From Sarocladium kiliense (taxonomy: Eukaryota; Ascomycota; Sordariomycetes; Hypocreales; Sarocladiaceae): a DNA stretch of 64,000 nt. Position numbers and translations under genes: made by a program. Below, piece by piece: positions 44,957 through 55,649 of the stretch; positions within the stretch are counted from its first letter, which is position 1, and the number at the start of each line of letters is the position of its first letter. Location: contig JAUZTG010000029.1 of the NCBI GenBank assembly GCA_030734395.1, positions 1,364,001 to 1,428,000 on the forward strand, in the 5' to 3' direction. The notes below the pieces were generated by a model. That model did no database searches, was not told the DNA's origin, and saw only the letters and a program-made list of their open reading frames with translations.

Positions 44957-45934
44957 TTAGAAGGGGTGGAATGAATCGAGGACAGCAGTTAGCCTGACCC
45001 CAGCTTGGAGCGGCTGCACCATGATTCGACATAATTCATCCTCACTAAGAGATCCCTTATGTCTAAAGTCCGCTGGGTAGATGATGTTGCCATGTCTGTC
45101 TGCTTTGTCCACGTCAAGATCATTGGACAGCCTAGCATGGCCTGCGTTCGTTAGCTACAAGGCGGTGATGGAGATGGTACTTGTCATGTACCTGAGTAGT
45201 AAAAGAAAAGTGAGTCATTCGGTTGTGCAGTCTTGACTAGCCAATGCATCGCTCGTAGGATGTTCTCTTTTGTTGGTATGCTCAGCTGCCGTTGTTGATC
45301 GTCGGTCAGCATAACCACATCCTCGCATTTATATCCAAAGTGTTCATTGAGATAGGCGGCCATGTTTCGAACGTCGTCGATACATCCGTGCAGTTGGCCG
45401 CGCTGACCAAAATAGTTGATGCCAATCAGCAAGGCTTTCTTCTGCCCTTGGCACTTGCTATGTCGATACGTCCAGCTCTGCTGCTGCTCATGGCCAATCG
45501 TGAAGTTGGTGACTACCTGCGCCGCTATTGGGCTGTTAGATAAGTAACTTTGCCTCATAAACTTGAGTCTTACGATGCTGATTGTCATGTATTAGCTGAT
45601 GACCATGGATGGTCGATCCTCGTTGGACGTGAGGTTCCTGTCGCCAATCCTCTTAGTACCTCGGGTCAGCATACGACAGGCATGCTTACCTCCAACATCA
45701 CTGAGTGCCAATGGGGGTGTGGCTGGGCGCAGAGCTGGCGTGGCACATCTGGCTGGGAATAATTGTATCTTTGCTGATGTTGCTCATGCGGAAGCCTATG
45801 TGACCAATATTAGCTTGTCGATTTGAATGCCGCGGACAACCGTGTATCGGGGTGCACCTTAACTCATGGTACTGCTGCCGCCGTTCCGGTGGAGCATCTG
45901 CGCACCGGCCGTCGCTGGATGGTAAATCACGCAT
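44957..45934 (-). pseudogene. Truncated metacaspase with catalytic cysteine lost
   Basis: Metacaspases are caspase-fold cysteine proteases linked to programmed cell death and protein quality control. The core is well preserved: GQKKALLIGINYFGQRGQLH, GCIDDVRNMAAYLNEHFGY, MLTDDQQRQLS and HWLVKTAQPNDSLFFYYSG (45192-45540). After an intron it continues GHARLSNDLDVDKADRHGNI, IYPADFRHKGSLSEDELCRI and VQPLQAGVRLTAVL (44957-45141). The histidine is kept, but the usual GHGGQ loop reads GHARL. The nucleophile motif DSCHS reads DSFHPF and is followed at once by a stop, so the cysteine and the whole small subunit are absent. The N-terminal exons up to about 45934 are poorly defined. It looks like a decayed gene or a catalytically dead fragment. 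Confidence 0.8.
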
Positions 45935-47498
45935 GTCATGTCCGACGAGAATGCCGAAGAGTTAATGATCAGAATTACTGAAGTCGAGCTTCAGTAAGCT
46001 AAGACACTTCTGTCTCTGAATGGGAAAGGTAGCGATCAAGAAGGCATAAACACGCCTGGCTGAAGAGAATATTCGTTGAGCCAAGTCACTGTGACGGCCC
46101 CGCATCGACTGTGACGAGGTCCTGAGCGAAGAGCAGGAGGCAGCTTGACTGGGTTCAGGGGGCCGAGATTAGGGGGGACAGTTGATTCCAGCCAAGGAAC
46201 TCTGCCCACCAATCCTGCTGGTCTTGCACATCAGGCGGCGTCGTGTCAGAGGTCGATGGATTGTGAAGGGAGTGTCCTCGGATCTGCGGCCACACCTCCG
46301 CGAGACCACTCTAGATCTTCCCTTCCATGCGGTAGATACTCCCATTCATGTTTCACCAGGCTGCTAGCTAGTGTAAAGCTCTTTGCGCAACACATTCACT
46401 CTTCTCTCGTACGGCTTTTTTACGGACGCGACCAAAATGCAGATGCACTTTTTGTCTCTCGTAGGTTTTTTCAGGAGCTCGTCCAGAACCTTCTTCTCCT
46501 CAAAGGGCAGGTAAACTTGGACGCCAGCCAACGGACCCAGCCAGCCACATTTGTCTTGGCATATGCAGGTTTGTGATTTCGTGCCAAGGTTTTTCGGTTA
46601 GTGTCTGCTCGCCAGCCACTGGCGGTCATCCTCGAGGAGCCTCGGTGAGAAAGTCGCGACAGTTTGGTTGGTTGGTTGGCGTGATCGACCCAGTCCTTGG
46701 GAAGGAGGCTTCAAAACTGCCGAGGCCTTATATAATGGCCCTTTGTGCCAAAAGAAAATTACCCGACTGAAGTTCTTTACAAGGCACCTGTTCGAGAAAC
46801 ACTAGCGTACTAGAGCATTCGATTGGGTTCATCACGCGGTCGATTGGTAGACGTCCTACGGCTATATACTTGTGGCGAAGGGTATGCAAAGCGCCCATCA
46901 ACACGTCACATGAGCATCTGCCGCGTGGCCTTCCATTTCTCTCCTGTATAGAAAGCATTGATCCGTTGTCTAGGAACTGCATGAAGTCGAGCCTACCGTT
47001 TCCCTCTCCTAGCTTCTTGATTCAATTGTAATTCCTCCTGCTCGGTCGCTGATCCAGCTAGAATCCAACATTTAACATGTGGCTACCGCTCTACGTACCA
47101 CCGTTGCGCGGATATCCTTTCGACTCGTGCCTGCCGCCGCATAGTCCCCATCACAACGCAGAGCCACGCAGGGTCCTTTACGATTAATGCGGGAAATAAA
47201 CTTGCAATTGTCCATGAAGTCATTTGAAACTAGAAAACCAAACCTACGCCAGCCGACGACATGCTGGATGGTGGTCTTTGTTTACGTCCAGAGCTGGGTC
47301 AACAAGGTGGTCAACTTTCATCAATTTGGTGACTAATCTCCGATCCGCTCCCGCTCCAGCCACCAATTTTCCACCACTCAATTCAACAATTTCCCTTTAT
47401 ACGAATTAACGTTAACTTAAGGCCATTTTGAGCGTCTATTCTGTCCGAATATACGGCTATTGTGTCTGCCGAAATACGACACTTTGGGAGCTCGACTG
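45935..47498. other. Gene-poor stretch, no supported gene
   Basis: About 1.5 kb between the metacaspase remnant and the F-box remnant. Frames at 46145-46576 and elsewhere show no family resemblance. It may be further decayed sequence, but I could not identify its source. Confidence 0.5.
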
Positions 47499-48609
47499 AT
47501 GAGTCTCCCGCTATCGCCAGCTGCCCTAGACTTTGGAGACTTGGATGGAGAGTGGCTTTTCTCTCAATTATCGCGCAGTTCACCAGATACACTTAACCAT
47601 GTCGTTGAAATCGACGCGACTGTTCAACGCCTTGCCCCGGGCTCCCCTCGCTCATCATCCATAGGCGACATCGAGAAGCTGCCTCTTGAAGCACTTCATT
47701 TTGTTCTTGAAGATCTCGACATCTGGAGCCTTTGTAATTTCATGCGCGCTTCCCATCGAGCATTGGAGGCAGTGTATGCCTTGAATTCCTTCAAGAACCT
47801 GGTTGAACACTGTGGCTCCGTGCTGGTAGCACTCGGGAAAGCGCAGTTGTCTACTGTCCACACCCTGAAAGACATCTACACAGTCTCCTTAAGCGAGTGC
47901 TGCGTCCCTTGCGGCAGATTCGGTGCTTTCATCTGTTTGATAACCTGGGAGCGAGCATGCCTACCATTATCTCCACCACAACATGAGATTCTGGGTACTA
48001 GGTATCCAAGATGCGCAGACTCTTTACGGCATACCGCGGGCCGAGCTCTCCCAATTGACGGTCATGTGGTCCATTCCGCGCCCAGCTCATCTGAGCTCCC
48101 AACGGGGCGTCTGGTCCGTCGGCAAAAGCTCGTCGGCGTCCGTCAAGCCTGCGAGCTTGGACTGGAGCTCCACGGGTCGCCATCCGAGATGAAATCCTGG
48201 GTACAGCAGGGCGGGAGGGCAAGGAAGTGGATGTCCGAATATGAGTTGGTCCGACATAGGGGCTAACCGTCTGCTGGACTGGAAGGCTGATGATGTTATT
48301 GGTCCGTTCGCCCCGAAGAGCAACACTTGGGGGTTAGCGTTTATGAGGATGCCGCATCTGACTCAAGATGGATCTGTTGATCCTGGATATTGGTGCGAGG
48401 GCTGTCGATTTCGAGCAAGAGCCTCAGGGAGGTACCAATATGGCCACGGAGAGACCAGTGACTTCGAAACACCAGAGGTTGCAGAGGCGCTGGATGGACT
48501 GCAAATGGATGAGATGCGAGAATGGCCTAAGCGAGGCTTAATGCAGCATATTCATATTTGTCCCGGAGCACCCCCGGCACTGATAGAACTTCTAGCTGGG
48601 GTTCCGTAG
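47499..48609 (+). pseudogene. Decayed F-box domain gene
   Basis: A fungal F-box protein can be followed only by changing frame several times. From 47499 one frame reads the F-box (IEKLPLEALHFVLEDLDIWS, then LCNFMRASHRALEAVY) and a cysteine pair region (SLSECCVPCGRFGAFICLIT). Near 47975 the plausible reading moves to RFWVLGIQDAQTLYGIPRAE. Near 48110 it returns to RRQKLVGVRQACELGLELHG, and near 48264 it moves again to NRLLDWKADDVIGPFAPKSN up to the stop at 48609. No GT-AG introns of sensible size explain these changes. F-box proteins select substrates for SCF ubiquitin ligases; this copy cannot make a full one. The family call is good, the number of lesions approximate. Confidence 0.68.
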
Positions 48610-48780
48610 TCTGGCCTGACCCGTCACGCAATTAATCGCATTAACTAGACTCTAGATTGATACAGGGTGGTGCTTACTGTGTAAGCCTGCATATGATTCT
48701 TATGTTGTTGAAAGTGATGCCTGGATGTGAGGTACCCAATCCGAGCAGAGTGCACAGTGCGCCCCTCCAAACCCCGCCGG

Positions 48781-48829
48781 GGACCCAATAGGTGCGCAGC
48801 CCCGTATAACCCTAACCCGCGAGCACCTA
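48781..48829 (+). repeat. 49-base repeat, left copy (inverted partner at 54229-54277)
   Basis: This sequence, starting GGACCCAATAGGTGCGCAGC, is matched at 47 of 49 positions by the reverse complement of 54229-54277. It contains its own near-palindrome, AGGTGCGC...GAGCACCT. The two copies bracket the dug2 remnant and the hAT element. Confidence 0.85.
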
Positions 48830-48866
48830 AATCTTGTTTATTCCTCTCTTTGACTAACTTTCTACG

Positions 48867-50130
48867 CTATGACCTCTCAAACACCTTTCCAAAAATCTCT
48901 CGCGCCTTGAAGAGATTCACCATCCTCATCCGCTCGTTGTCCAGATGTGCTGCATCGCTCGCCTGTCCACAGGGCAGATGAGCCGCTGGTGCACCGAATT
49001 CTTTCTCCAGGAACCGAATGGCAGGAATAGATCCTCCCTCGCGGATGTACAGAGGGTGCCGTGGCTTGCCGCTAGCCACCTTCCCTTCGTCCTTAGATCC
49101 GTCCTGCTTGTCACTGGTGTCGAAGCTGTCCGCCCAAGCCTCAACAACTGCACCTTCAAGGGTGCGAAAGATTTCATTTGCTGGGTCTCCCAGCCATGGC
49201 TCTGCAACGTTGTCGATCCTCACGGACAGGTGGTTCTGTGAATCTAGTGCCTCGATCCGCTGGCAAGGTATTCCTCCAATGCGCGGACCACTTCACCAAC
49301 CTCCTGGCCAGGAACGAGACGGAAGCTGATATGTGCACTCGCTTCGCTGCTGATGAGGCTACCTTCCGGTCCAGAAACCCGGTACCTGTGAATTGTGAGG
49401 TTGGGCTCCCGCCAACGTGCCATGAGAGATTGTTTGAGCTGCGAGGCAGAGGACGGGCCTCGCTGTTCTGCGTCTTGACGGCGTAAGAGTATCGAGGCGA
49501 TGGCGTCATAGCGTGCTTCTTCGCCGGGTGTGACAGCTGGGATGCCGTCGTAGAAGCCTGGGATCTGGACACGGTTGCCCGGACCCTTGAGCTTGGAGAG
49601 CACCATCGTGAGGTCGGACAGAGGCTCGTTCATAAGATGCGCACCGTCAACACCGGAGTGGGTATCGGGGCGTGTGGAATCGACGGTGACGGTGGCATGC
49701 AGGACACCTCGCAGACCATATGTGAGGCAAGGAGTTTCGTCATCCAGCCAGTAACCGTTGGCCAAGAGAATGTAGTCAACGTCACCAATGAGCTGCTTGT
49801 TGCTGCGCACCGCGTCCTTAAAGCTGCGCGAGCCAAACTCCTCCTCGCCCTCGATGAGGAAGATGACATCGTTCTCGAGACGCTGCGCCCGGATCAAGTC
49901 CGTAACAGCATACAACGCGGCCAAGATTGGACCCTTGTTGTCGGTCACGCCACGTCCGTAGAGGAAGCCATTAGTTCCCTTTACTGTGAACGGGTCGCTT
50001 GACCACGTGCCTTTCTTATTATCTGCAGCCACAACATCGTAGTGTCCGTAAAATAGAATCCGCTTCCGCTTTTCTGCACCAGCTGCTGCCTGATCTTTCA
50101 TGCCGGAGAAGCGAGCATAGACGACAGGAT
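48867..50130 (-). pseudogene. DUG2: dug2 remnant, M20 peptidase part
   Basis: Dug2 is the WD40 plus M20-peptidase-like subunit of the cytosolic Dug2-Dug3 complex that degrades glutathione. This piece encodes the peptidase-like half: RILFYGHYDVVAADNKKGTW, RGVTDNKGPILAALYAV, FLIEGEEEFGSRSF, then DNVAEPWLGDPANEIFRTLE and GSIPAIRFLEKEFGAPAAHL before the C-terminus ending at 48867. Near 49253-49256 the frame breaks: EEYLASG continues in another frame as ALDSQNHLSVRIDNV, consistent with loss of one base. At 50130 the gene is cut by the hAT insertion; its other side resumes at 53322. Confidence 0.85.
50123..50130. repeat. Target site duplication, left (GACAGGAT)
   Basis: The octamer GACAGGAT directly precedes the hAT element and is repeated exactly at 53322-53329. 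Confidence 0.95.
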
Positions 50131-53100
50131 CAGGGCTGCCGGTAAGTCAAGTTGACTTGAGTAAGTTCCGGCTCGCTGGGAATCAAGCAAGTCAAGTCGA
50201 CGGTTCTGTCAAGTCAAGTCAAGCAAATTTGAGGCCGGCATAACTTGATAACTTGACTCCGCTGAATTATAGATTTCACCGCGTGTTCTGTATTTTGGTG
50301 TCTGCAACACGAAGCCGAAAGTCGTCGGCTTCTACGTCGTCTGATGATTCGTAAAGATTTGCACGGGCCATAGACGGGCCCGGGCACGTCACGGGGTGGT
50401 ATGTGCAGAGTGAAAATTCGTTGCCGGTCAGCTCCAGCAACATCATCTACATCCTGTGCTACTAGGGCCAATGCTGCCTCCGTGGAAGTTACTCGCGCTC
50501 CAACGGCCTCACCTAGGCTGTCATGATGGAGCCAGAGACCCCTTCACCCTTCGACACGCCTCGAAGCACTCCACAGCGCATCCCTACGCCGTCCGCCTTC
50601 GCCCTCCTTCGTTGCGAAGCGCAGACCCGTAAGACTGTGACCCAGCAGCTCGACGAACTATCAGTTGAAGCCATACCGGCAACCGATGATACCCAGTCAC
50701 TCCCGCGGATCAATGTGAAGGGCCGGTCGTACATCCTGGAAGAATGGACCCACAGGAAAGGAGGCAGGCCGCGAACGACTTGGATCAAGGACCATGGGGT
50801 CTTCTTACTCGAATTGAACCCCGATGGCACTACCAAGCCGGCGCAGTGGCTCTGTCGAGCCTGTGACAACATGGCGAGCCCTCAGCTCTTCCAGGTCACT
50901 GCCTCAACCTCTGCTATATCGCATCTCAGAGAGTATGTGTCCTTCCCTTCTCTTGGGGCCTTACTGACGGTCTCAGGAAGCACAGGATCCTCCAGAGCGA
51001 CCCTCCGACCCCCGATGTCTCTGATGATCACGACTCTGTCTTCGACCTTCAAGTGGCAGCCTCAAAGCGCCCCCGGCTCGAGCCCGTGACGAAAGCGAAG
51101 GCGCAACGCGCTAAAGAACTTGCCCTTGCCTACATCATCGATACCGACCAGCCCTTCTCAACATTCTCGAATAAATACATGAAGGAGCTACTCAATCTCT
51201 TCGACCCGGGATTGGCGGGTCAATTAGCTCTTGGGCGGACCTCTTTCCGCGAGGATCTGCGAAAGCTCTTTGAGAGGAAGAGAGCAGAGATCAAGGGCGA
51301 CTTGCGCGATGCGCTCTCAACAGTTCATCTGTCCTTCGACCTCTGGACTTCTCCGAACCGGCACGCAATGATTGGTGTGTTCGGACATTACATTGATAAG
51401 AATCAACAGCAGCAGAATCGCCTTCTTGCCCTCCAACGTCAGTCTGGTGCCCACAGCGGCGAGAACATTGCCAAAACGCTCGGGAAAGTCATCGATGAGT
51501 GGGGGCTCCACATGGAGCGCGCTGTCATTGTATCGGATAACGCAGCGAACAATGACACAACCCTGGAGGCTCTCTTCAAAGAATTGGACCTATTGATGGA
51601 TGAAGATGAAGTCAAGGCCCGCCGGATACGCTGTTTTGGTCACGTCTTGAACCTCATAGCCAAGGCCTTCCTCTCTGGCTTCGATGCCGATGCCTTTGAT
51701 GAAGTTGATGTGATCGATGCCGAAGCTGACTTCCAGCAGTGGCGCAAGAATAGCCCCGTCGCAAAACTCCATAACATCGTCAAATACATCCGGTCATCGC
51801 CGCAACGGTCGGGGGTATTGAAGGATGTCGCGACGCAGCTAGAGACTGAATTCAACTTCGAAGACTCTACTGCCGACCTGGAAGTCATCAGTAACAACGA
51901 GACTAGGTGGAATTCAACCTACCTGATGATTGAGCGAGCCATACGCAAGCAGCGTGACATTGTCGGGTTCCTAGCTCAAGAAGCACATGGGGGAAACAGC
52001 CTCCCTCACGAATGCCGTCTCGAAGCCGACGACTGGAAGCTTTTGAGCGAGATTATGCATATCCTCGAGCCCCTCTACGAATTGACGATGCAGACACAAG
52101 GAAATGGCAAAGGCGGTACACTCGGCAAACTTTGGCAGGTTCTGACAGGGATGGAATACCTTCTCGAGCACCTCGAAGACTGGAAGGAGCATTATGACCC
52201 ACTTGCGATCGAAACTATAGCCATTTCACGGGCCCAAGGCCACTCGGAGGAGAATTCTGACGAGGCTATGCTGAATCCATCGTCGCCTACAAGCAGGCGC
52301 GGAGGTCGCCCAGTCCGGTCTCGCAAGTTACCTGCTCGGCTCGAAGGTTACGAGGTCATTCGCACCCGCAGCCGCCCTCAACAGTCTCAGCAATCGCAAT
52401 TCAACGAAGATGCCCTACGCAACCTACCTACCTTTGTACAAGACGAATATACCAGGCCTTGGGCCCGTGAAGTCAGCGAAAAAGAGGGCATGGCTGTCAC
52501 CGAGCGACGCTACATTTCTGCATCACTCCAATGCGCCTGGGCGAAGCTCAATACCTACTACACTAAGCTTGCTGATTCGCCCTTATTTGCAGCTTCTGTC
52601 ATCCTACATCCCGAGTACTCTCTGACGTATCTCGAAGATGTGTGGAATGCAGATTTCCAACTGCAGTGGATTCGAGATGCCAAGAGGGACCTCAAGGTGC
52701 ACTTGGAGCGTTGGTATACCCCTAATCATGCCAAACCCACCCAGCAACCGAGGCCATCTGCCCCGCGAGGCCCAAAGAGCGAGAAGAGTCGTTGGAAAGG
52801 CTGGCTAGATGCTCGAAGGCGCCGGATGCTGGAGCAGCAGCGGGAGCCTGACACCTTACTCGGAGAGCTTGACACATATTACAAAGCCAAGCTTGAAGCC
52901 ACGGATGACCCCATTGGATGGTGGTGTAAGCACAAGAGCGAATATCCAGCGCTGTCACAGCTTGCCCTAGATATCTTAGCGATCCCCGCGATGGCGGCTG
53001 ACTGCGAAAGGGTTTTCAGTCTCTCGAAGCTTGCGGTGACCTCACAGCGTCAGTCAATGCATCCGGAGACCCTCGAGTACCTACAATGCCTCAAGAATTG

Positions 53101-53321
53101 GAGCCGGACACGTGGCATACGATTAGGCAACCTCCTCGCGGATCCCATCAGCAAGGAATGTGCCGGGGACTTCGGTGATCTCGGGTGACACTCCAGTAGA
53201 GCCAAGTCAAGCAGTCAAGTTGAATCAATCAAGTCAAGTTCAAGCAAGTTTGGGCCCTGAGGAAGCAAGCAAGTCAAGTTGGAGGGTCCAACTTGACTTG
53301 ATTGACTTGACGGCAGCCCTG
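50131..53321 (+). mobile_element. Complete hAT transposon inserted in dug2
   Basis: The 3191-base element has termini CAGGGCTGCCG and CGGCAGCCCTG, an 11-base perfect inverted repeat, and is flanked by the perfect 8-base duplication GACAGGAT. Just inside both ends lie many copies of AAGTCAAG/CTTGACTT, the sort of subterminal array that hAT transposases bind. It carries one intact transposase gene in the plus direction, opposite to the interrupted host gene. Nothing visible suggests that it is inactive. Confidence 0.96.
50523..53188 (+). CDS. hAT transposase with BED zinc finger
   Basis: The transposase cuts and pastes its own element. Two exons (50523-50932, 50977-53188) flank a 44-base intron and give 873 residues. 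The BED-type finger lies at about residues 78-140, with its cysteine pair in WLCRACDN and its histidines in HLREKH, the latter completed by splicing. The RNase H-like core shows the first Asp in LSFDLWTSPNRHAMIGVFGH, the second in IVSDNAANND, and the CFGHVLNLI (C-x2-H) insertion-domain motif. The dimerisation domain at the C-terminus is ALSQLALDILAIPAMAADCE and FSLSKLAVTSQRQSMHPETL. No stop or frameshift interrupts it. The intron is short but in the fungal range. Confidence 0.94.
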
Positions 53322-53329
53322 GACAGGAT
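53322..53329. repeat. Target site duplication, right (GACAGGAT)
   Basis: Exact copy of the octamer at 50123-50130, immediately after the hAT terminus. Confidence 0.95.
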
Positions 53330-53890
53330 TGTGTGATGTGCTCGTGCTGAGCATCTCGACATGACCGCCAAGTCGCTTGAATAGTGAGCCGAGGAAAGTG
53401 GCGCCTTTGCGGCAATCTTCTGCAAACTCGGGACGGGATGAGTCCTTCAGAGCGCCGAGGAGAACGTCTTCACTTTCCTGGGCTGCTGATGACTTGGGCG
53501 GTGAACAGTCCTGCATCGACCATATGGAAATGTCGTCGTCGTTTGCGCCTGTGAGTAGTACTGCTGGCCTTTGTACGTAGTGATTGCCGATGCCAAAATC
53601 TTTCCCTGATGCGCTTGCCACTTGATGAGGCACTGTGACCCTGCGCTGGCATTGGCCGGGGCTGACTGTTTGTACTTGCCGTAGTGTGTGGTGCTGTATT
53701 TCTGTTGCTCTCGTCAGTTCAAAGCCAACACAAGCTGCCCTTGTCACTTACGCTGACCCAGCCGTCCGAAGAGGCAACCCAGAGATAACCCCAGCCCATC
53801 TGCAACGATTCGATATTACGGTCATGTGCTCTAATGACCCGTAGCTTCTGTGCCGTATCGAGATCCCAAAGCTCAACCACTATGTACATT
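53322..53890 (-). pseudogene. DUG2: dug2 remnant, WD40 part (5'-truncated)
   Basis: This is the other side of the split gene. WD40-type sequence ELWDLDTAQKLRVIRAHDRN and LQMGWGYLWVASSDGWVS is followed by an intron (GTAAGTGAC...ATACAG), then WQAHQGKILASAITTYKGQQ and LLTGANDDDISIWSMQD, ending STSTSHNPV at the insertion. QQYY and LLTGANDD lie in different frames, consistent with a one-base loss near 53555. Upstream of about 53890 homology stops and the sequence becomes AT-rich, so the first several hundred codons are missing. Across the hAT element the codons CCT GTC would continue with GTC TAT GCT, so the insertion itself explains the join exactly. Confidence 0.82.
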
Positions 53891-54467
53891 AAAAATTGGC
53901 TGAGTACGTAGCTTTGTATGCCAAAGCTCAAAACGATCTTCTTTTAATAAAAAGAGTATTTACAGCCTGGTTTTGTACACATAATTGTAAGTGTCAAAGG
54001 GCGTTGGCTGCGGCGTTGGCTGCGGCCGAAGGTCAAACCCTTGAATTATTGCCCAATCTTTAAGAGCCGAAACTCCCTCATCGCGAGAGTCAAAAGAGCG
54101 AGTAAAGGAAGCATTTTAGACATAAATAAATAGAGAATCTAATCATGAATTTAAAGATGCTAATTTCTTAGTATATAAGGTTGAAAAGGGAGGCTGAAAG
54201 TCGGTAGGAAATTGAGGTGGTTGGGACCTAGGTGCGCGCGGGTTAGGTTTATACGGGGCTGCGCACCTATTGGGTCCTCCGACGGTTTTCCTGTTGATGA
54301 ATGTACAACCACAACGCGTGGAACAGTGCCCTTTTCAATGCTACGTTGGCAAACAAGCAAACAATCAATGCTCGAGGGGAGCAACAAACTTCCCGCGTTT
54401 GGAGAGGAGGGGGTATGTTATGCTTTCTTAGTCTCGTCGCAGAACCATCAACCTTCGTCTGTCTTCC
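53891..54467. other. AT-rich non-coding stretch, possible transposon remnant
   Basis: The sequence turns abruptly AT-rich next to the broken edge of dug2. It contains a two-copy GCGTTGGCTGCG repeat near 54000-54025 and the right 49-base repeat at 54229-54277. No coding potential was recognised. Confidence 0.55.
54229..54277 (-). repeat. 49-base repeat, right copy (inverted partner at 48781-48829)
   Basis: Reverse-complement match of the left copy with two differences. Internally it has a perfect palindrome AGGTGCGC...GCGCACCT. Confidence 0.85.
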
Positions 54468-55649
54468 CTAGCTGCCTTTCTTTCGTCTCCGCTCCTCAGC
54501 CGCAATGAGACGAGCTGCTTCCGGCACGAACTTGACACGGCCGTCGGGTCGCGCGTGACGCTTTCGGTGGTAACTGAGATTGTCTTGGCGATTGAACTGG
54601 TCCTTATTGCAGAACTCACAGCGGAAGCGATTGGGACCGGGGCCTTCGCCATGTGAACTTGGGATATGGTTTGTCAGCTGAGTGATTTAAACACGACATG
54701 ATTAAAGAAGGAAGCATAGATTCATCATCACTCACGCCTGTATATGCCGCTTCAGATGTTCTTTCCGACGGAACGCCTTATTGCAGCCAAGGTATTCGCA
54801 TTGATGCTTAGAGACTCCCACGACTTCGACAAGATGCAATGGAATCTCCTCGTCTTTCTTCTGGTGCCGCCTGTTCTGTGGGGACTTTGATTCTCCACGC
54901 CAGTTATTCTGGGCTCTGTTCATCTTGTCATCTGTGCCCCTTTGCTGCTTGTGAATCCGTATCTGGTGTTGGAGAGGCGCAAGCAGAGTGATCTCAACTG
55001 CGGGATCAGGCGGCATTATGTGAGACCCAGAAGGGTGGAGGTCTGGCGGCCTGTAATTCTCAACCATGGCAGGAAAACCGGGGAAACAGTTCGGGTTGTT
55101 TGGGTTCTGTCCCGATCCTAGAGAAGGAGAATTTGGTTTGCCAGAGTCGGTCATACTTATCGGGTTCATCGAAAGGGCTAAGATTTGAGGCTCATTAAAG
55201 TCATAGGATGAAATGTCGTACATATAGCTGGGGTTTATCAGTGTTAGCGCGTGGATATTCTGCGGTGTGAGGCTCATGTCGACCATGTCCATTATCGGTG
55301 AGCCATTGTCGCCTCTGCTCCTCAGCATCGAGGGAAGGAAATCGAGATCTTGAAGCTGAGCCCTGGAGGCATTGAGGATGGGATCGGCAAGAACGGGATG
55401 TGGTGGTCCGAGATCAATCGGGATGTTGAATGCCCTGGGTTCGTGGTGCTCGGCCATGCCGCGGTTCTCATGCCTGAAGTGAGCCGGCCGGTCTGAGATG
55501 ATACAGGAGGAATGCGTATGGGTTGCGTAGTGGGTGAAAGAGTTGTGATGGTGTTCGAAAAGGTCTCCTTCGTCGAGAAGCGGGATCTTCCTGTGGCTTG
55601 CATCTGGGTGGATAAGGTATTGAAGTGAAGGGTGGAAGACCGCAAGCAT
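54468..55649 (-). CDS. C2H2 zinc-finger transcription factor 2 (paralogue)
   Basis: Two exons (54736-55649, 54468-54657) join to 367 residues. The N-terminal 270 residues are His/Pro/Asn-rich and not alignable by eye with paralogue 1. The C-terminal fingers are nearly the same: CEYLGCNKAFRRKEHLKRHI, completed across the intron by QASH, and CEFCNKDQFNRQDNLSYHRK with RH, followed by a basic tail (RRKKGS). The linker HGEGPGPNRFR is shared. The intron falls at the same place in the first finger as in the gene at 43-44 kb, showing common origin. Both genes point the same way, about 10 kb apart. Confidence 0.85.

Noticed and set aside
49244..49260. An intron to explain the break in the M20 part of dug2
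   Set aside because: The two conserved blocks are adjacent with no room for even a very short fungal intron, so a frameshift fits better.
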